A DNA stretch of 9,458 nucleotides from Verrucomicrobiota bacterium. Its GTDB lineage: Bacteria > Verrucomicrobiota > Kiritimatiellia > Kiritimatiellales > Pontiellaceae. The position numbers and the translations under genes were made by a program. The stretch lies in contig DOEU01000139.1 in assembly GCA_003532555.1 (NCBI GenBank), positions 1-9,458 on the forward strand. Reading direction: 5' to 3'. Of the stretch, positions 1-6,573 are shown in pieces; position 1 is the first letter of the stretch; each line of letters opens with the position of its first letter. The notes under the pieces are model-generated. The model ran no database searches, was not told where the DNA came from, and saw only the letters and a program-made list of their open reading frames with translations.

Positions 1-665
1 AACGAATTAATTATAGCGTAAAACTCAATTTGGAACATTTGCTTCAACTGAAAGAAGATCGCGAATTTGACAGTCTTATTTCAAACTTGAATCAGATGCT
101 TGCTCCGTTTAAAGATTATCAGGACATTCCGTCTAATTTAATGCGATATCGTGCTCTTTTGATGGAGCTCTATTTCTTAACGGAAGAGTATGATCAAGCT
201 TTAGCTTATGCATCGCAATTGGCATCCGATGGTGGAGATGATGTGGCATTGGTTGAGAATGCACGGACCTATCAGGCATTGTCTCTAATTCAGAGCGGTC
301 GGTCTGATGATGCACAGGTATTGATGAATCAATTGGGTTGGTTGGGCGATTTACGTGAAGATTCGAATCCCAAACAACTCTATCTGGGTGCCAAGTTGAT
401 GAGCGTTAAGGAAGAGTATAGCCAAGCCATGGAGTTAATTGCATATGTTATTGCATTTAATTCCCAAGATACAGAATGGATGCAGCCGGCGGAGTTATTA
501 TGTGCGGAAATTTATATGAAACTGGGGATGCTTGATTCAGCCGAGGAAGTGATTCGTCAGATTTCATTGCTCTATCCCAATACGGCAGAGTACGATGCAT
601 CTCTTATTTTGCAAGACAAGTTGGTGGAATTGCGTGCAATAGAGGCAATTGAAACCGATAGTTAA
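1..665 (+). CDS. TPR-like helical repeat protein, 5' end cut by window edge
   Basis: The reading frame is open from the left edge (codons in phase with position 3) to TAA at 663-665. The first possible start inside the window is TTG at 30, but no purine-rich ribosome site precedes it and the upstream codons read as normal protein, so I take the gene as 5'-partial, with about 220 C-terminal residues visible. The protein is alpha-helical and acidic. At least two TPR-like helix pairs can be seen, counting from the TTG codon: residues ~39-68 (RALLMELYFLTEEYDQAL) and ~154-185 (AELLCAEIYMKLGMLDSAEE ending in LYPNT), with the spaced small and aromatic residues typical of TPRs. No signal peptide or membrane segment lies in the visible part; the true N terminus is missing. 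It stops 25 bases before the ExbB-like gene, so it is probably co-transcribed and could be a periplasmic or scaffold partner of that motor. This role is inferred from position only. Confidence 0.8.
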   Translation, partial: RINYSVKLNLEHLLQLKEDREFDSLISNLNQMLAPFKDYQDIPSNLMRYRALLMELYFLTEEYDQALAYASQLASDGGDDVALVENARTYQALSLIQSGRSDDAQVLMNQLGWLGDLREDSNPKQLYLGAKLMSVKEEYSQAMELIAYVIAFNSQDTEWMQPAELLCAEIYMKLGMLDSAEEVIRQISLLYPNTAEYDASLILQDKLVELRAIEAIETDS

Positions 666-690
666 TTTAAAAACGACAGGAGAATAAAAA

Positions 691-1443
691 ATGAAGAATA
701 GGAAAAAACAAATGGGCTTAATCCTTTTGCTACTGGTAGTTTCCACATCGGCTTTTGCGCAAGTAGAGGGAGGAATTACGGAAGAAAAAACGACGCTATG
801 GCAAATGATTTTACAAGGGGGCTGGGCGATGATTCCATTGGGATTAATGTCAACAGCTATGGTTTATTTTATCGTACAAAACACATTAGCGCTGAGGGAA
901 AAGGTACTTTTACGCCCGGACTTACTTCCTGAGTTTATTGCGTTAATGAAGGATAAGAAAATTATCGAGGCACATTCCAAGTGTAAAGAGAATGAAACGT
1001 TATTTACCTATGTATTTCAGGCGGGACTCGAACGATGTTCTACCACGCGTGAAATTAACTTTGGCAAAGTGAAAGAAGCTATTGATGAAGCGAGTACAGA
1101 AGAGGTAACGAGTTATATGAAGCCGATCGATTATCTATCGATTATTGGCGCAACGGCTCCGATGTTAGGTCTATTGGGAACAGTTTCAGGGATGATCAAA
1201 GCGTTCCAAACGATTGGTTCTCAGGGCATGGGTAAGCCAGAAGTATTAGCCGGTAATATCGGTGAGGCACTGGTTACTACTGCAACAGGATTGATTATTG
1301 CGATTCCTGCGATGCTCTTTTATTACTACTTCCGAAATAGCTTTATCAAAACAACTGCTTCTTTAGGCCGTAATATTGGGGGTCTTTTGGATACGTTGGA
1401 AACGGGTGAGTTACCGCTTGGTTTTGCGGAATATTCTGAGTAA
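691..1443 (+). CDS. exbB: ExbB/TolQ/MotA-family proton channel subunit
   Basis: Inner-membrane proton-channel subunit that, with ExbD-type partners, turns the proton gradient into mechanical work on envelope proteins. The ATG at 691 has AGGAGA at 678-683, seven bases upstream. The 250-residue product begins with a signal peptide (basic MKNRKK, hydrophobic stretch ~9-18, likely cleavage after AFA at 21-23), which E. coli ExbB lacks but many longer ExbB homologues have. Membrane helices follow at ~42-62, ~148-172 and ~190-215, with a cytoplasmic segment between the first two. The family hallmarks are clear: PMLGLLGTVSGMIKAF at 157-172 and EALVTTATGLIIAIPA at 192-207. T164, T197 and E192 line up with the E. 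coli ExbB channel residues T148, T181 and E176 (alignment by eye). Its neighbours are a TPR-like gene 25 bases upstream and two exbD-like genes downstream. Whether the motor serves TonB, Tol or another system cannot be decided from this window. Confidence 0.93.
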   Translation: MKNRKKQMGLILLLLVVSTSAFAQVEGGITEEKTTLWQMILQGGWAMIPLGLMSTAMVYFIVQNTLALREKVLLRPDLLPEFIALMKDKKIIEAHSKCKENETLFTYVFQAGLERCSTTREINFGKVKEAIDEASTEEVTSYMKPIDYLSIIGATAPMLGLLGTVSGMIKAFQTIGSQGMGKPEVLAGNIGEALVTTATGLIIAIPAMLFYYYFRNSFIKTTASLGRNIGGLLDTLETGELPLGFAEYSE

Positions 1444-1475
1444 CTGAAGCAATATGCTCTTGAGAGAGGTATAGC

Positions 1476-1880
1476 ATGAAACTGAAATTACCAGCCCGCG
1501 AAGATGCTGCGGTAGATATGGCTCCGATGATCGACCTTGTTTTTCTGTTGTTGATCTTCTTTATGGTTGCGTCGGTGGTCACAGAGCTGGAAAAAGTGGA
1601 AGTAGAAATTCCTGAATCAAATTATGCAAAAGTACCGGAAGATACTAAGGGGCGTATGATGCTTTCGGTTGATGCAAATAATGTGATTTATGTCGGAACC
1701 TTGGCCGTTACTATTAAAGAGCTCAAGACGTTGGTTGAGTCCGAGCTGGATGTGAATCCAGATTTGAGAGTCTTAATTCGTGCAGACCAAGTGGTGGAAT
1801 ATAAAACTTGTAAAGAGATTATGATTGCCTGTGGTGAAGTGGGTGCAACCGACTTAATCTATGCAACATTTGAGGAATAA
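1476..1880 (+). CDS. exbD: ExbD/TolR-family biopolymer transport protein (first copy)
   Basis: Single-span partner of the ExbB channel; the membrane Asp carries protons and the periplasmic domain contacts the energised partner. The ATG at 1476 is preceded by GAGAGAGGT at 1462-1470. The product has 134 residues, the usual size for ExbD. A short cytoplasmic N terminus (residues 1-16) leads into a membrane helix at ~18-36 (MIDLVFLLLIFFMVASVV) with the essential aspartate at D20, equivalent to D25 of E. coli ExbD. The remainder is a soluble periplasmic domain with the expected pattern: a beta strand with LSVDANNVIYV at ~63-73, a helix, RVLIRADQVVEYKTCKEIM at ~98-116 and a final strand. It starts 32 bases after the exbB stop and ends two bases before a second, distinct exbD gene. 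TolR is an alternative name; the two families cannot be separated by eye. Confidence 0.93.
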   Translation: MKLKLPAREDAAVDMAPMIDLVFLLLIFFMVASVVTELEKVEVEIPESNYAKVPEDTKGRMMLSVDANNVIYVGTLAVTIKELKTLVESELDVNPDLRVLIRADQVVEYKTCKEIMIACGEVGATDLIYATFEE

Positions 1881-1882
1881 AG

Positions 1883-2317
1883 ATGAAGCTACTCGATGAA
1901 ATGATTAATAAAAAAGCGGAGTTGCAAATTGCTCCGTTGATCGATGTAGTTTTCCTACTTTTGATCTACTTTATGGTCACGGCTTCTTTGATCAAAAAGG
2001 AAGCGGATTTAGGCTTTATGTTGCCTGCGAAGGTTGATGTCCCTGAATCTCTCGATATACCAATTGAGGTCTTAATTGAAGTTTCTGAATTGGGCGATAT
2101 TTTGATCGAGGGAATGGTGTTTGGAAAAGACGAGAGCAATTTAGATGATTTAATCGGGCAACTGCTTTCATTAAAAGAAGCTGCAGATTCTTCGGGAAGT
2201 GAACTGATTGTGAATATTCTACCAGCGGATAAGGCGCTTCATGGTCGCATTATTAATGTTATGGATGCATGTGCAGCTGCAAATGTGAAGAATATGTCCT
2301 TCAGTATGACGATGTAA
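1883..2317 (+). CDS. exbD: ExbD/TolR-family biopolymer transport protein (second copy)
   Basis: Second, divergent ExbD-type subunit of the same proton-driven motor. The ATG at 1883 comes two bases after the previous stop, and its ribosome site (GAGGAA, 1872-1877) lies inside the end of the upstream gene, so the two are translationally close-coupled. The 144-residue product has a short cytoplasmic N terminus, then QIAPLIDVVFLLLIYFMV at 15-32 with the proton-carrying aspartate at D21. The periplasmic part is acidic and longer than in the first copy, with LIEVSELGDILIEGMVFG at ~64-81 and a C-terminal VKNMSFSMTM strand. Outside the membrane segment it is clearly different from the first copy, so this is an old paralogue pair and not a recent duplication. 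It is the last gene of the run; the next gene is on the opposite strand. Confidence 0.92.
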   Translation: MKLLDEMINKKAELQIAPLIDVVFLLLIYFMVTASLIKKEADLGFMLPAKVDVPESLDIPIEVLIEVSELGDILIEGMVFGKDESNLDDLIGQLLSLKEAADSSGSELIVNILPADKALHGRIINVMDACAAANVKNMSFSMTM

Positions 2318-2334
2318 TCAAAGTAGGTTGTTTG

Positions 2335-2354
2335 CTGAGGAGCTTAGGTCTTTA
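2335..2354 (+). terminator. Weak hairpin between convergent genes
   Basis: The 53-base gap between the converging exbD and peptidase genes contains CTGAG (2335-2339), a GAG loop and CTTAG (2343-2347), a five-pair stem with one G-T pair, followed on the + strand by GTCTTTATTT. This is weak for an intrinsic terminator, but it is the only candidate in the gap. No T-run suits the minus strand well. Confidence 0.25.
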
Positions 2355-2370
2355 TTTGGATTTGATTTTC

Positions 2371-5259
2371 TTAAAGTACGATTGTTTGTGTTTTTAATCC
2401 TGCTTGTACGGCTGATTCCTGATCGCATAAAACGGCAACCCTTGGATTGCGAAATGCGGCATCTAAGATTTCACCGAATTGGTTAAAATGTTGTTGTGTT
2501 GTTGAAAGCACATCGTCGCGTAATTTTTGACGTTTTGTGTCGGTATATCCTAGCAGTTGTCTCTTTGTATTTGTGAATGATTTTGAATCGGGCAACATAT
2601 AAGCATCGAGCTGACCAATGGCTCCGATCAATGATCGGGTTAGTTCGGCTTCATCTAATTTTAACTCTTTTAAGAACTGACCCGTTTGCTTATATATTTC
2701 GATGGAATCTTCTAAATTAGGATCGCGATACGATGCAAATGTAAAGGTTCCTGCCCGTTGATCAAACGCACACATACCGCCATACGCACCGCCTTGAACT
2801 CTAATTTTTTCCCAGAGCCACGCTGTTTGTAAATAACGACTTATCACGAGTGCTGATCCATGCATTTGGTAGTCATATTCATATAAATTAGCGGCTGCGC
2901 CTACAAAGTTTATTCGACTTGGAACAATAAGGGCTTCGGAAGTCGAATAGGTCTGTTTATGTAGTTGGGTGGGTTGATTAGAGCATGTGGGGAGGGTGGA
3001 TACAAATTGTTCAACTTTAGGAAGAAGATTCTTTAAAGCAGGATCTTCAGCGGTGAGATTAATCAAGACTCCATTTTGCGATATCATTTTTTGATGTATG
3101 GTTTCTATTTTCTCGTGAATCTTCAACCAGTCGGTATCTATACGTTCAAGAAGGTCTCGTGCAAAAAAGAGAGCATCAATACCCCCTATTTTTTCATTAA
3201 GGGTATAAGCTGTATGGTCGGTTGCTTTGAGTCGTGTCATGACGGCTGAATGTCCTCTAGGAATAATGGAGCTTTCTAGATCAGATTTGTGCTCAAGTAC
3301 AATTTGTTTAAATCGTTCAGAATCATCAAATGTGGGATGTAGAAGAATCTCTTTGAAAAGGTGGAGAAGATCATCAACTCGGGAAAGCATGCATTTTCCG
3401 CGAAAGAAAAAATGATGAATACTGTCGGCATGTTCTTCATGAGGAGAGATGAAAGGGGTGCCGTATATGCCGCCGGTTGTAATCGCAATACGTTGTGATA
3501 ATTCACTGTATGTTGTATTTTTAGTTCCCATTTCAAGGTAGAGGTTTCCAAGTAGAGATACATATGGAATTTCATCTTCGTCTAAGATGTTTAGATTTAG
3601 TCCCAGATCCATGTAAAGAATCCCATTGGTGAAGAGAGGGTGTTGGAGAATGGTGGCTTCTTTATGGAATTGCTCTTGGCTATGAATGGTTTTGATTTGA
3701 GGTTCTAGATCTTTTCGATTGAGTAGAGGTAGGGATGCAATAGCTTCGGTTGAATCTGGGGCTTCTTGAAGTTGCAGAAGAGCTGCTGTTTGTTGTTGAA
3801 TTTTTTCTAGTTGAGGTAGGCTCATCTCATTCTTAATATTAGCCAGCCGATCTTTTTCGGCGGATTCTGTTTCAGTAGCGAGACCGGGGTCTGGATGCAG
3901 GGTTACAGTTGAGCGATGATTGTTTTCGATAAAATATGTTTTGAGCATGGCTTCAAAGAATCCAGGTTGTTGAGCCTGCTGCGTGAGTTTCTGCAAGGGG
4001 TTCTCAAAAGCAATTAGTTCTAAAGGATCGGCTCCGTAGACCCAGCCGTTGAGTGATTTTAACCAGAGCGCAAGTCCACGTGGAAATCCACCGGAGTTAT
4101 TTTCACGCAGGTCAAATTCAAAACTATTCAATGCAGCTTGAATATCTTGGTCCGAGACACCACTTGTTACGAGCGTTTGAAGGGTATCAAAAATAAGGGT
4201 TTCTGCTTTTTCTAACTGTTTTTTATCCACGCCTTTTAAACCAACACAAAAGCACATTTGCTTTAAGTGCGTTTCAAGTCCGCCGCCTGTTAGGTCTTCT
4301 CCCAGTCCGGATTCGATGAGGGCTTTCCGAAGCGGAGAGGCGGGAGTGCCTAAAAGAATGTGATCGAGTAGGTTGAAGCTAAAGACGGTTTCTGCTTTCA
4401 CGGGGCTGGGAAGAGCCCAGTTGATCGTAAACATGGGAGTTGGGTTGAGTTCGCTTTCAGAAACAGCGTAGGGAAGGGTGACTCGGATCGGTTCTACAAA
4501 AGGTTTTTGCACTTCTACAGAGGAGTTGGGCTTTATTTTTGAATAGGCATTTAAATATTCCGCTAATAGCCGAAAGCGGTCTTCTTCGGGATCGTCTCCG
4601 TAAAAAACAATACAAGCATTGCTTGGATGATAAAAATTAGCATGAAATTCTTTAAAAGCTTCATATGTGAGCTGGGGGATAACTTCTGGCTTCCCTCCCG
4701 AGTCTAATCCATAAGTTGTATTTGGAAAAAGAGATTGTTGCGATGCTTCCATCAGAACGGATTCTGGTGAGGAGTACACACCTTTCATTTCATTATAAAC
4801 CACTCCTTTATATTCTAAAGGCTGATCAATCTCTTCTAAATGATAATGCCATCCCTCTTGCATAAAGAAATCACGTGTAATACGGGGTTTAAAGACAGCA
4901 TCCAAATAGACTTCTACAAGATTATGGAAATCTTGGATATTTTGACTGGCAACTGGATAGCAGGTTTTATCGGGGTAGGTAAATGCGTTAAGGAAGGTTT
5001 GTAGGGAGCCTTTTAGAAGTTGAACAAAGGGATCTTTGACGGGATATTTTTCAGAACCACATAAAACGGTATGTTCTAAGATATGGGCAACTCCGGTGGA
5101 ATCTTGTGGAGGCGTTCGAAAGGCAATACCAAAACATTTATTCTCATCTTGATTGGAGAGAAATAAAATTTCGGCTCCGGTTCCCTTGTGTTCATAGATT
5201 TTTGCTTCCGTATCGAGCTCGGGCAGATACTTTTGTTCAATGAGAGAGAATGAGTTCAT
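2371..5259 (-). CDS. M16C zinc peptidase, presequence protease (PreP/Cym1)-like
   Basis: Zinc metallopeptidase of the insulinase/pitrilysin superfamily that degrades short unfolded peptides inside a closed two-half chamber. The 962-residue length fits the single-chain M16C (PreP, Cym1) group and not the ~450-residue M16B subunits. The inverted zinc motif HILEH is at residues 59-63 (ligands H59 and H63, catalytic base E62), with the third ligand E157 in VVYNEMKG. The stretch between, with GSEKYPVKDPFVQLLKGSLQ and NAFTYPDKTCYP, is highly typical of PreP. In the C-terminal half, RVQGGAYGG places R820 and Y826 six residues apart, as in the substrate-binding Arg/Tyr pair of plant PreP (R848/Y854). 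Roughly, residues 1-430 form the first half and 530-962 the second, with a helical linker between. No signal peptide is seen, so it is probably cytoplasmic. The start ATG (5259-5257) has only a weak ribosome site (GAAAG). It lies 50 bases downstream of pgl and is probably co-transcribed with it. Confidence 0.93.
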   Translation of the reverse strand: MNSFSLIEQKYLPELDTEAKIYEHKGTGAEILFLSNQDENKCFGIAFRTPPQDSTGVAHILEHTVLCGSEKYPVKDPFVQLLKGSLQTFLNAFTYPDKTCYPVASQNIQDFHNLVEVYLDAVFKPRITRDFFMQEGWHYHLEEIDQPLEYKGVVYNEMKGVYSSPESVLMEASQQSLFPNTTYGLDSGGKPEVIPQLTYEAFKEFHANFYHPSNACIVFYGDDPEEDRFRLLAEYLNAYSKIKPNSSVEVQKPFVEPIRVTLPYAVSESELNPTPMFTINWALPSPVKAETVFSFNLLDHILLGTPASPLRKALIESGLGEDLTGGGLETHLKQMCFCVGLKGVDKKQLEKAETLIFDTLQTLVTSGVSDQDIQAALNSFEFDLRENNSGGFPRGLALWLKSLNGWVYGADPLELIAFENPLQKLTQQAQQPGFFEAMLKTYFIENNHRSTVTLHPDPGLATETESAEKDRLANIKNEMSLPQLEKIQQQTAALLQLQEAPDSTEAIASLPLLNRKDLEPQIKTIHSQEQFHKEATILQHPLFTNGILYMDLGLNLNILDEDEIPYVSLLGNLYLEMGTKNTTYSELSQRIAITTGGIYGTPFISPHEEHADSIHHFFFRGKCMLSRVDDLLHLFKEILLHPTFDDSERFKQIVLEHKSDLESSIIPRGHSAVMTRLKATDHTAYTLNEKIGGIDALFFARDLLERIDTDWLKIHEKIETIHQKMISQNGVLINLTAEDPALKNLLPKVEQFVSTLPTCSNQPTQLHKQTYSTSEALIVPSRINFVGAAANLYEYDYQMHGSALVISRYLQTAWLWEKIRVQGGAYGGMCAFDQRAGTFTFASYRDPNLEDSIEIYKQTGQFLKELKLDEAELTRSLIGAIGQLDAYMLPDSKSFTNTKRQLLGYTDTKRQKLRDDVLSTTQQHFNQFGEILDAAFRNPRVAVLCDQESAVQAGLKTQTIVL

Positions 5260-5309
5260 AACTTGCTTTCGATTCTAATTAAAATATTCGCTAACTGATG
5301 TGATGGGGT

Positions 5310-5969
5310 TTAAAGATATGATGATAAATCTAAATCGGTCCAAATTTCAACTTGAGGATGATGGAATAGAACTTGTCCGGCAATCAGGGTCGTTGGTTCT
5401 TTTTTAAGCGTTATGAGAATATCGCGTTTACTTTCTCCCGTGGCTAGAAGAATGATACGCCGGCAGCTCTGAATAAAAGAGGCACTTACGCTCACGCCAT
5501 CCATGCCATCAGGTCGGTTGGTATGTAGCGTCTTTTCAGCGGATCGGGCTATTGCATCCGTCTGATTAAAAATTCCAGCAGTGTGTCCATCGGCACCAAC
5601 TCCAAGAAGGCCGAGATGGGGTGAAGAAAGGGTGTCTAGCTGGTTGGAAAATTGAATGCATGCTTCTGTAGGTGAACGGGAGGTGTCTACAGCAATAAAT
5701 TGAGCGTTGCCGTTGAGCGCGTTCAGCATAGGTTTGAGGTTGAACGCATTATTTTTTTCTGAGTCTACGGGAACACATCGTTCGTCACTAAGAAAGATTC
5801 GACAATCGGGATGTATATCGAATTTTTCTTGAGCTAATTGATTATATATTTGGTAGGGAGTGGATCCTCCGCTAAGCATGAGAGGTCCCTCTTGTTGAAG
5901 GTGCTTTCGTAAAAGATCACCCATGTGATGGCTTACTTCTTCGGATGAAGGGAAGGATCTAAATTGCAT
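5310..5969 (-). CDS. pgl: 6-phosphogluconolactonase
   Basis: Cytoplasmic enzyme of the oxidative pentose phosphate pathway that hydrolyses 6-phosphogluconolactone to 6-phosphogluconate after glucose-6-phosphate dehydrogenase. The 219-residue product belongs to the NagB/RpiA-fold Pgl (DevB) family and is slightly shorter than the usual ~230-245. Diagnostic motifs are present in order: LSGGSTPYQIYNQLA at 32-46 (phosphate-binding loop), FLSDERCVP at 59-67, LGVGADGHTAGIF at 122-134 with the likely catalytic H129, and RIILLATGESKRDIL at 171-185. The GADGHTAGIF motif separates it from glucosamine-6-phosphate deaminase. The start ATG (5969-5967) has a GGAG ribosome site at 5984-5981, a rather long 11 bases upstream. 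The pathway partners zwf and gnd are not in the window. The gene downstream on the same strand is the M16C peptidase, which has no obvious metabolic link to it. Confidence 0.93.
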   Translation of the reverse strand: MQFRSFPSSEEVSHHMGDLLRKHLQQEGPLMLSGGSTPYQIYNQLAQEKFDIHPDCRIFLSDERCVPVDSEKNNAFNLKPMLNALNGNAQFIAVDTSRSPTEACIQFSNQLDTLSSPHLGLLGVGADGHTAGIFNQTDAIARSAEKTLHTNRPDGMDGVSVSASFIQSCRRIILLATGESKRDILITLKKEPTTLIAGQVLFHHPQVEIWTDLDLSSYL

Positions 5970-6010
5970 TATTTTTTGAACTCCAGATTATTGGCTAACC
6001 ATGATTCCTA

Positions 6011-6039
6011 TACATAGTAGGTTCGATTCTTAATTGCAA
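6011..6039 (-). promoter_or_regulatory. Possible sigma-70-like promoter for pgl
   Basis: On the minus strand TTGCAA (6039-6034) and TATGTA (6016-6011) are separated by 17 bases. The -35 box matches consensus at four of six positions and the -10 at only three. It would start transcription about 35 bases before the pgl ATG. Spacing and position are good but the boxes are weak, so this is a candidate only. Confidence 0.3.
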
Positions 6040-6265
6040 TCATGGAGAGTGTAAGAGAGAGAGTTCAATCTTCAGACAAATTTCATTTTCTTGTGAATTA
6101 AAATATTTTCGTTAAACCCGTTGGCAGTAATTACTTATTGAGAGATATATCCAGTTAGATCGTTCATTCAACTCATCTACGATTTTTGTATCCCTCTTTA
6201 GGTAAATAATTCTGTTCATACTATCCAAATTGGTACTTCATGGTTGATAATCAAAATAGTTAAAG

Positions 6266-6307
6266 GAATAGAATTTTCGTCAGTAATGAATGTTACTATT
6301 CTGATTC
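6266..6307. repeat. Bulged inverted repeat upstream of tRNA-Leu
   Basis: AGTAA (6282-6286) pairs with TTACT (6293-6297) around a six-base loop. Further out, AGAAT (6270-6274) pairs with ATTCT (6298-6302), and GAAT (6266-6269) with ATTC (6304-6307), leaving a seven-base bulge on the left arm and a single G on the right. The arms are AT-rich, so stability is modest. It lies about 40 bases before the tRNA -35 box and could be an operator or an RNA hairpin, or chance in AT-rich sequence. Confidence 0.35.
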
Positions 6308-6345
6308 GTAATTGATCCATATACGAGGTCTTTTATCATTCGCCG

Positions 6346-6374
6346 TTGACTCCATAATGGGTTGAGGCTAAAAA
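6346..6374 (+). promoter_or_regulatory. Promoter of tRNA-Leu
   Basis: TTGACT (6346-6351) and TAAAAA (6369-6374) are separated by exactly 17 bases. The -35 box matches consensus at five of six positions and the -10 at four. Transcription would begin near 6381, only about three bases before the mature tRNA 5' end, implying a very short 5' leader for RNase P to remove. Confidence 0.6.
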
Positions 6375-6383
6375 ATGTGCTCT

Positions 6384-6470
6384 GCACCCGTGGTGAAATT
6401 GGTAGACACGCAAGATTCAGGTTCTTGTGCCAGAAATGGCGTGATGGTTCGACTCCATTCGGGTGCACCA
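6384..6470 (+). tRNA. tRNA-Leu, anticodon CAG
   Basis: A complete 87-base class II tRNA. The acceptor stem is GCACCCG (6384-6390) with CGGGTGC (6460-6466), seven perfect pairs, then discriminator A6467 and an encoded CCA (6468-6470). The D arm has GTG/CAC (6393-6395, 6407-6409) and the GG of the loop. The anticodon stem CAAGA/TCTTG (6411-6415, 6423-6427) closes the loop TTCAGGT, giving anticodon CAG (6418-6420), which reads CUG leucine codons. The long variable arm GCCA-GAAA-TGGC (6429-6440) is the class II mark expected of tRNA-Leu. The T arm is GATGG/CCATT with loop TTCGACT (6448-6454). The antisense open frames across this gene are not real genes. Confidence 0.97.
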
Positions 6471-6477
6471 ATTTTTG

Positions 6478-6497
6478 GGTCCGGTGGAGCCTTTTTT
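6478..6497 (+). terminator. Likely intrinsic terminator after tRNA-Leu
   Basis: Eight bases past the tRNA CCA, GGTCC (6478-6482) can pair with GG-A-GCC (6486-6491) around a GGT loop, with one bulged A and one G-T pair, followed at once by six T (6492-6497) and a further T-rich stretch. The stem is short and imperfect, but the T-run and position after the tRNA fit a Rho-independent terminator. Confidence 0.45.
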
Positions 6498-6518
6498 ATT
6501 TTCTTTCTATGAAAACCG

Positions 6519-6547
6519 TTTTCACGGGTTAAAAAAAAGAGTACATT
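6519..6547 (+). promoter_or_regulatory. Possible promoter of the greA-like gene
   Basis: TTTTCA (6519-6524) and TACATT (6542-6547) are 17 bases apart, each matching consensus at four of six positions, with an A8 tract in the spacer. Transcription would start near 6554, leaving a 20-base leader containing the strong ribosome site AGGAG at 6563-6567. It lies just after the tRNA terminator candidate. This is a weak call because such matches are common in AT-rich sequence. Confidence 0.3.
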
Positions 6548-6573
6548 CGCGCGCTTCAATATAGGAGATACGT

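Larger units (their letters stand above)
5970..6383. other. 414-base AT-rich divergent intergenic region, no gene seen
   Basis: This spacer separates pgl (leftward) from tRNA-Leu (rightward). I see no supportable coding sequence: open frames crossing it are short, lack ribosome sites and mostly run antisense through the tRNA. It holds a possible pgl promoter, the tRNA promoter, two short palindromes (AAAATATTTT at 6100-6109 and TTGAT-A-ATCAA at 6244-6254) and a bulged inverted repeat at 6266-6307. A purine-rich patch, GAGAGTGTAAGAGAGAGAG, lies at about 6045-6063. The middle part, about 6110-6240, shows nothing I can name. Confidence 0.7.

Noticed and set aside
30..32. TTG as the true start of the TPR-like protein
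   Set aside because: There is no ribosome site upstream, and the same frame stays open to the window edge with protein-like codons, so the start is more likely outside the window.
3227..3575. Open frames of 62 codons (+) and 99 codons (-) inside the M16 peptidase region
   Set aside because: They lie wholly within the well-supported 962-residue gene in other frames and resemble no protein.
6384..6470. tRNA-Leu as an attachment site for an integrated element
   Set aside because: No integrase gene or direct repeat of the tRNA 3' end is visible, and the flanks are ordinary housekeeping genes.
6514..6530. AACCGT/ACGG-TT bulged hairpin followed by an A8 run, as a minus-strand terminator
   Set aside because: On the minus strand the T-run would come before the hairpin, and no minus-strand gene ends here.
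6280..6559. Two overlapping 63-codon open frames on the minus strand
   Set aside because: They run antisense through the tRNA-Leu gene and its terminator, have no convincing ribosome sites, and their codons are explained by the tRNA sequence.
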